15,522 bases of DNA from assembly GCA_028565635.1 (NCBI GenBank), contig JAOXYB010027379.1, forward strand, positions 1 to 15,522. Direction: 5' to 3'. The translations under genes were made by a program, and so were the position numbers. The notes below the pieces were generated by a model. It made no database searches and was not told where the DNA came from. It saw only the letters and a program-made list of their open reading frames with translations. How positions within the stretch are numbered: position 1 is the first letter of the stretch; every line of letters begins with the position of its first letter. This DNA comes from Phoronis ovalis (lineage: Eukaryota; Phoronida; Phoronidae). This document shows, piece by piece, positions 1-7,900 of the stretch.

Positions 1-124
1 AAGACTATCTGTATAATGTTAAAACAGAGCACTGGGCTCTGGCTCCTCAAGGTAGGGGCGCGGCTCCCTACACTGCATATCTATGCAGTGGAGTACCTTT
101 AACCCAGCTTCCACTTTTTTTAAC
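1..124. other. GOLGA1 intron (partial), two adjacent stem-loops
   Basis: No exon is visible here. There is a short GC-richer patch with gtaggg (52-57) opposite ccctac (66-71). It is followed by a perfect 9-bp hairpin, cactgcata (71-79) and tatgcagtg (82-90), with a 2-nt loop. Confidence 0.6.
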
Positions 125-318
125 CTGCATGCTTACATTTAGTCTCATTTGTTCTAGTTCTTTTGTTTTATCTCCTAGAGCTTGCTTTGATATACACATT
201 TCATCATTTAGATTGTCTATTTTGCTGGTCTGCTCCTCTATTTGTTCATTATATGTCTTTTTCAGTCTTTCTAACTGTTGCGATAATTCCGCATTCCGCA
301 TTAACAGCCTATCTTTCT
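125..318 (-). CDS. GOLGA1: GOLGA1 coding exon 16 (residues 650-714), last exon in window
   Basis: The acceptor is ctccttttag and the donor is ATGCAG|GTTAAA. The phases are 1 to 0. It encodes KDRLLMRNAELSQQLERLK and further coiled coil to LNVSMQ. The donor has a non-preferred TTAAA tail. Reading through it meets a stop after about 18 codons with no family resemblance, so splicing to an exon beyond the left edge is more likely. Confidence 0.85.
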
Positions 319-3300
319 CTAAAAGGAGTTATCAGAAATATTTAAAAAAACTTTATTCTAGTTTTCGACAGAAAAGTATTCTCATAAGCATTTAACAACA
401 TAACAAATTTGAAGTAGTATTGTATTATTTGGTACACAGTAAAACTCAAATCTGCTCCGAAACATTTCCATGACCTTATTTTGAATTAAAGTTCAAATTT
501 CATATAATTAGCCTACTAAAATCCATTCAGATCCTAGCAAAATGATTTAGTCACTCACAGTAGAAACTTTAAGAGAAGAATATGACTATAATTTTCCACT
601 GGAGTGATGCAAAAGCCAACTATATCCCATTAGCTCTCAAGAGTCCACAACAATTGAAAATTAAAAATAATCCAAAATCTTTACCTTCCAAGCACATTTG
701 GTATTCTGATTCTAAAGAAATGAATTTTTTTTCGGAATCACTGGATTCCATTTTGTTACTCAAGATACTTTCTTCAAATTTTCCAATCTACAAACAAAAA
801 AACAAATAACTAGCTTTCCTGTAAAGTGTTGTTCACCTTGTACTGTACTATGTAATACCATGCAGGGAAAGTAAAATCTGCTATACATTTAGGAAACATA
901 TTCTTTGAAAAAATATTGAATAATAATACTGTAAGGCACGGCAAATCTGTATTTAAATAACCTTTGCTTGCTCTTTGTACAAGACAAGACAAAAATATGC
1001 TGCCGTACTAAATTAGGCTACCTTTGCCCTGAGTTGCGAAACTTCCTGTCTATTGTCATCCAGTATTTTTAACGTAGTGCTACAGTCCCTTTCTTTTTGT
1101 GCTAGCTCATGCTAAAAAACAAACAATATTAGAATGAATTCCATTAAACGTAAGTGCTGAATTAAATTTCCACAGTACCTCAACCGTTTATCCACATGTT
1201 CCACTTACCTGCAATTGACTTAATTTTTCCTCTAGCTTTGTGACTCTTGTATTGCACTCTGTTTCACTTTTTGTAAGCTTGTTATTGCACTCATTCTCAA
1301 TTTTGGACAATTGCTGTTCATGATCAATTTCTTTTTGTAAAAGTTCTGCTTCTAACAAGTCAAATTTATTCTGCAAGAAAACACAATCTAAAGCTTATGT
1401 CTACACTAGATCTAGTATATTGCTAATAAAACACATTCTTCCAATTTAAAGTCATAACAACTTTTAGTGAAGGAGTTGTTAAGTCAGGTGTTCCTGCATC
1501 ACAGAAACTGATATGGTAGCAAGGGTGGAGTTAAATATTCCAGGGATAACATTCTAATGGATTATTTTTATCACCGTTTCATTTTTATTAAATTAGACAA
1601 GAGGTCTTAATTTGCAGATAGAAGCCCATCACTGTGAAATAGTTTTAAAGTGATCTCTACATGTATCAGAGTTTTCAGGATCTGGCAAAAATAGTTTGGC
1701 AACTGCGGGAAAATGTCAAACTTTCAGATCAAGTTGACCAACCTTTCAAGGTCATCTTAAAATACCACCTTGCCATTAACACCTGCCCACCTCTGGCCAC
1801 CTTAAAAACATCCCAGGAACGATTCTTACCAGGAACAAATATGACCAGTCTGCCATATTGGAAGTGATTCAGGTCGAAATCAACACTGACCTATATTTTG
1901 CCCCCTCTATTTACCTTCAGAATTACAACAACCTGTCAGAGTTTTCAAACAGCTTGACAATTGCAAAAAAATGTTAAAGTTTCGGATGGCAAGCTTATTC
2001 TAAAATATCAACCTAGCCAACAACACCCACCATCCTGTGGCCTTCTTAAAACCACCTTTGAATCGTCCAGGCAATGCTTTGCAGCTATAAAGGTACTATG
2101 ACGTCTCGGTAACAAAATGGCCACCAGTCCGATATATACTGGAGCTGAAGTATGTCAAAATCATGTTGGACCTGTATTTTGAAACACATTTATCTTGTAT
2201 CATATGCTAAACTGATCCTATAAAAGCTGTTAACTAAAGCTGTTAACAGGGTACCATCTACGGTAACAAACATGGTCACCAAATGATCCAAGACAAATTC
2301 AAACTTTACCTGTATTCTGGTTTCTATTTACTTTAAGGTCAAAAAAATAATTGACCTGTATTTTTCCCGTATCAAATAAAAGCTGAAACAGTTATTGCGA
2401 GACAGATTCGTGGCAGCTTTTAACCCACTTCTGAAGGTCATTATAAAATGTCATCTAGCCTAATACACCCACCAACCTATGGCCTTCGAGAATCCACCTT
2501 TGACTTGTACAGACAACACTAGAGTCAAATGGGTGCAACACGACGTGCCTTATCGGAAGCAAACATGGCCACCAGTCATCTATATTAGAAGTAATCCAGG
2601 TCAAAATTATATCTGTCCTGTCCTGTACTTTGACCTTTACTTGCCCTTTACTGAATATGATGCTGATCGGATAAAAATTGAAGCTGTTGTTGTGCTCTGA
2701 CATCTTGAGAACAAACACGGCCACCAGTTGGCCATTTTGGAAGTGCTCCGGATCAAAATTACAGCAGACCTGCACTTTGACCTGTATTTATCCTGTACCA
2801 AATATAAATGTGATTGGATAAGAACTGAAATAGTTATTGCGAGACCAAAAAGAATTACACACAACAAATCTCGAAGATTTGTGTACTCAGCATTTGACCC
2901 ATTTCTCCAGGTCATTTTAAAATACCACCTAGCCTAGTACGCCTATCAATCTATGGCCTTCATGAATCCAAACATGGCCACCAGTTGTCACCTGTAATTA
3001 TTCTGTAAGAATATGAAGATGATCTGATAAAAACTGACGTTGTTATTGCGAGACAAAGAAAAGGTTACATACGCCGAAGATGCAAACATGACTACTACAT
3101 GTATATGCCAATTCACTACATAGTGATGGGCATAAAAAGGAATTCACAATATCTTTTTGCTAAAGTCAAACCATGAAGTTTCAATTTTACATTGCTAATT
3201 GCTTTTGATAGATAGTGAATTCCTTTATTTAGTACCACACTATTACAAACATACATTTTTTTCTTGTGCTTCTGAGCGTTCCAAACCACAAGTAGCCTCA

Positions 3301-4934
3301 AGCTGTTTTATCTGCTTTTCTAATGACACAATTTCTACCCTGAGCTCAGTCTCGATATCAGAGGCTTGCTGAGTGTTTGTTATAGATTCCAACTTCAATA
3401 TATGAGTCTAAAACACAAGATGAAATTCTTCTTTGGTGTAAACATGCAGTAACCCTAACTAATTTGGAAATCATGGTATTTACAAGACAGCCTAATAAAA
3501 AGTTCTAAACAGGCTCAATCTTCAATTTCACATTCACATTCCCAAATTTTACAGACCTCACATTCTCTATTTAAAAAAGTTACAACATATAGTTATAAAA
3601 AATATCCACTAGTACTAACAAAAAATACTGCTTTCTTACTGCCAGTTTTTCAAATATTACATGATAATAATTGAACTTTTAAGGCTGACAATATTGACAA
3701 TATTTGCTGTAGAGGATGTGAATGAGGTTCAAGTTCTATAGTGTGTGCCAAAACATGCTATCTACAACCTAGCAAGACAGATCCTTCATGAATTATCTCT
3801 GAGAGCACAATAAAAAAGCTTACTTCCACATAACACTTTCTCTTTTATAGTATTCTTACCTGTTTTTCTAACTCAGCTTTTTTTTGCTTTAGCATTTCCT
3901 CAAAATTCTTCGCTTGTTGTTTAGAATCTATACAATTCTGTTGTAAAAGGTCAATCTGCAAGTAGTATCATAACGAAATTCTTTATTTACATTTTCAACA
4001 AAAGTTATGTGGGTCCATCTTCTCCTAAGGGGATATTTTCCCCTATCCTATGGTATAAAAGTGTGTGACTTCATACTGGTTTATCCTTTTGAATAATTAT
4101 CAACATATCAAAATAAATACTCAGTGATGCTGTGTTTATATAACTAATCAAAACTATACAATTTTCCAACACTAGTCCCAAAAGATTGTTAAATTACAAC
4201 ATTACCTGCTTTTGAAAGTTTACTCTCATATCTTCTGCAGCTTTTTCTGAGGTTACCAGTTCCTCACGATCTTCTACAATCTTTGCATTTAGGTGAGAAA
4301 TCTATGAAAGAGAAAACTCAATTAAGCACTAATAAAGTTTTAAATGTGTTGAAATACAAAGAAAGAGCACACGAAACTTGCACAGAATAAGTAAACAGTA
4401 AATATAAGTTCAATAGGACTATTTGTGATTGCAGTTTCAGAATTCTACCACTAAGGGCATGCGGGTGTTAAATCTGTATTCACACACAGTAAAATATAGT
4501 GCAGTTTAACATTCATAATCACATCTATCTCGTACTTATTTTGCAGATTTACTGGACATATAATTCTCTCTTAATTCTCCTGTAGGAGTGATATGAGGAA
4601 AAAAGTAAGTAAGTAAGTAAATTGACTTTTAATTTAAGAAAACCTAAATTTTTTCAGTTTCTTAAATGGTATGTTAGCCCACAAAAATCTTGCATATTCT
4701 CTCTTTGTTTACCTAGTGGACAAAATTTTAAGCTATAACTAGATAAGTCCTACTGTTTTCAGCTAATACTAACAGGCAGCCAGTCTCTGAGCTAGAGAAC
4801 TCTGGTGAGATAATCACATTTGGCACAATCTTATATTCCAGAGCAAAGGTACCAGTCTAGTTACCATTAATTGAAGTTACACACAAAGATATACTCAAAT
4901 GTAGGTTGTACCAGTCTAACTCATTTGACCACTA

Positions 4935-4976
<42 letters not shown>

Positions 4977-7900
4977 CAGTAATAGGCTATAGCTGATATG
5001 ATCAGGTAAAAGTGATAAGCCTATGACTTGATCACAAAAGGCAGATTATCTGTCACACCAATGCTGTCTAACTTATGAAGTTAATTCTTCATGGTCCATA
5101 CCTGTTGTTCAAGATGATTAATTTTATCACTCCATGAGGATTTAATTTCAGTTAATTGTTGCCTAGCTTCTGATAATTTTTGTTCTAAAGTTATTCTTTC
5201 AGTTTCTAGAGCTTGTGTTCTCTCATCTCCTGATAGCTGGCTGTCTTGTAATCGTTGTTCTAATGTTTCCACCCTGTCCTTTAAATGTGTGATATTGCAA
5301 TCTTTTTCATCTGCCAGTGCTGACATCTGCAAAAAGAAAACATTTCAAAATATCTTTTACTAAAATGTCTCTGGTAACATGACATCATCAAGGTTGATAA
5401 AGTTAACTATAATTTAGCTTTCTTCTGTGATATGAACTAACTGGAATCGAAGGGGTGCAATATTAAACTGTTACTCTACACTGAGAACTCACAACACCTT
5501 CTGCAGAAGTGGTTGTTATCAACAAAAAAAACAATAAATATATCAGATGTTTTATTCATTATATCAGATGATGTAGTGATAGTATGAAGTTTCATTCACC
5601 TTTGTCTTATGTAATTCTGCTGATCGTTCCAGTTTCTGATGTTCATGTTGTAATTCAGCAAAGGATGATTCAGTATTTGATAAACGAGACAATAGCTGAA
5701 AAATACAAGGATCGCTTAAAAACAGTAAACTTTTAATCTTAATAAGAGAGGTGTCCTTAGCTTTCCTCAAAAAAATGGCGAACGAAAACAGTTCTAATGA
5801 ATCAACTATTAAAATTGTTATGTCACACACACTTAATTTTCAATTTTCAAACATGAACATTACAAACTTATACTTGGATCTTAAAATAAAATTTAGAGAT
5901 GCACTAATGCTCACTTTTTAATGAAATCCAAAGGTTAGTTCATATGGCAAAGCATATTCTAAAAGCAAATATAAAAAGTAACTTGCTTAGAAATTTTGTT
6001 GGATATTATGTTCCAAGAATTTTTACCAATCAGCATAGCTCACTTTGGAACATTTATGATGATGTGATTTCACTAGTAAAACTGCACAATTGTGTCCAGG
6101 AGAACTCTCACCTGTTGCTTGTCTTTCTGTAAGTCTTCACATTTTACTTCAAATTCATTAATTTTAGTTTCAGTAGTATTTTTATATTCTGTTAATTCCT
6201 GAGTTTGCTGTTCTAGATATTTATTCCTACTTTCTAGTTCTGTATTAGTCAATGTTGTTTTCTCTAAAAGTGTCATTTTTTCTTGTAAATAGTTCCTACA
6301 TTGTGTTAACTCCTCTTCTTTATTTAATAGCTGGAATACAAAAAACAAATTGCTGAAACATAGCTCAGCCTAGATTTCTCAATGTAAATAAGTACAAAGA
6401 TGGTCAAATAACACTAGTGTCTGTGTTTCAATCTTTTAATAAAACAAAATTGATGCAGGAATCCTCAGCAGATCGACAGTATTAGATATTTTGTTAATGT
6501 GACTTTAAAAACTATGCCAAAATCAATTATCTTCAGTAGAATTATGTGAAATACATATGTTGAACAAAGACCATTTTATTTTGAGCTGCATCAACTATTT
6601 TGTGAAACAAGAAGATAGTTTGATAATATTAAATAAATTCTAATATTATATTTTAGCAAGTGTAATTGTATACTTATCACCACCCAATCACATACCAGAT
6701 GTTTGACCTTAGCAAGTTCCTGTGAAGTGAATCCCTCAAACTCCTCTGTCTCCTCTTCTTTTCGGTAATATTTGTCTCTATATTCCTCTGCTAATTTCAA
6801 TCTCTTTTCTAAAGCCAGTTTTTCCTGACAAAACATTTTTTTAGTTAATTCTATTACAACTGTTTGGCATAGGCAGAGTATGTAGATTTTCTTCAAAACA
6901 AGTTCTAGAATTAAACTTACAAGAAAGCCAAAATTTCCCCACCTATGCTGTATGACATATGAAACCACCAAGAAAACAATAAGTTTAGAATAAAAATGTC
7001 AGTGTTGTATGCTTATAAAAAGCTTTGATACTTTCAAAACATAGTACCCAAATTGACCTACTTACTGCATGGTACTGAAGAATGGCTCTAATAGTGTCTG
7101 ATTCTGATTGCCAATTAAATCTATTAGTCAGAGATGCATAATCAAGATATAACATACTTGTTGAACAAGATTTACATGTTGTTCCATGTCTTCCTCCTTC
7201 TTTTGGAGAGCTAAAGTAAATCCTTCAGATAGTTTGGCACGACTTGCTTGATATTGTTCATTCATTTCTTGAATTTTAGTAGATGCCACTGAAAGGTTTG
7301 ACATTCTAGGGTTTAGCAATGAATAAGATTTTATAACTTGTGCAACATTTGGCCAAAATGGCAGTAGTTTTTTTTAGGCTTCAAAAAATGATTATTAAAC
7401 ATTATGACAATATAACATATAATGTAGCATTCTGCAATCTACTACTTATGTTATTTCAATATGACTTGTAGAGCCAAATGAGCCTTCTCAGAAAAAAATA
7501 ACACCAAAAAAGCCATATTGCAAAGATTTGTAGACCATCAAGCTTTTCAACAATCTAAGTAAACACACCTGTTGTGTTCTGCTTCAGTATTTTATATATG
7601 CTCCTGGTGGAGCACATATTTAATAACAAAGCATAACACAACAGGTGTATTTACTTAGATTGCCTTTTCATCTATTATTATTTCGCATATTGGTAACATT
7701 ATGTGCTCATCCTCTAACTTATCTCAAACTATATTTCAAATTGCCTAAAATGCTAATAAATCACATGTTTTAACTTTGTAATTGCCATTTAGTCATACTA
7801 AAATACATGATTGTTGTATGGCTTTATCCAAGAGGTCCAAACACCCAATATATATTATCTTTTACATTACTAAAATTTGATTTAATAATTTATTGTTATA

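Larger units (their letters stand above)
1371..3254 (-). other. Largest internal GOLGA1 intron, filled by dispersed repeat copies
   Basis: A 1.9-kb intron between exons 13 and 12. Positions 1371-1655 look unique. About 1660-3090 is a block of degenerate repeats. Positions 3113-3226 hold small foldback structures. Short ORFs on both strands lie inside the repeat and show no protein-like constraint. Confidence 0.8.
4302..5101 (-). other. GOLGA1 intron with two microsatellites
   Basis: An 800-bp intron between exons 10 and 9. It carries (AAGT)n at 4603 and (AGT)n at 4936. Otherwise it is unique AT-rich sequence without coding potential. Confidence 0.75.

Noticed and set aside
2455-2937. Overlapping ORFs of 69-106 codons on both strands
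   Set aside because: They lie inside the degenerate repeat block, are open on both strands by chance, and resemble no transposon protein.
7067-7110. Possible extra GOLGA1 exon with a strong GTAAGT donor, reading SESDTIRAILQYHA
   Set aside because: No acceptor gives the required phase, and exons 5 and 6 align to human golgin-97 without a gap.
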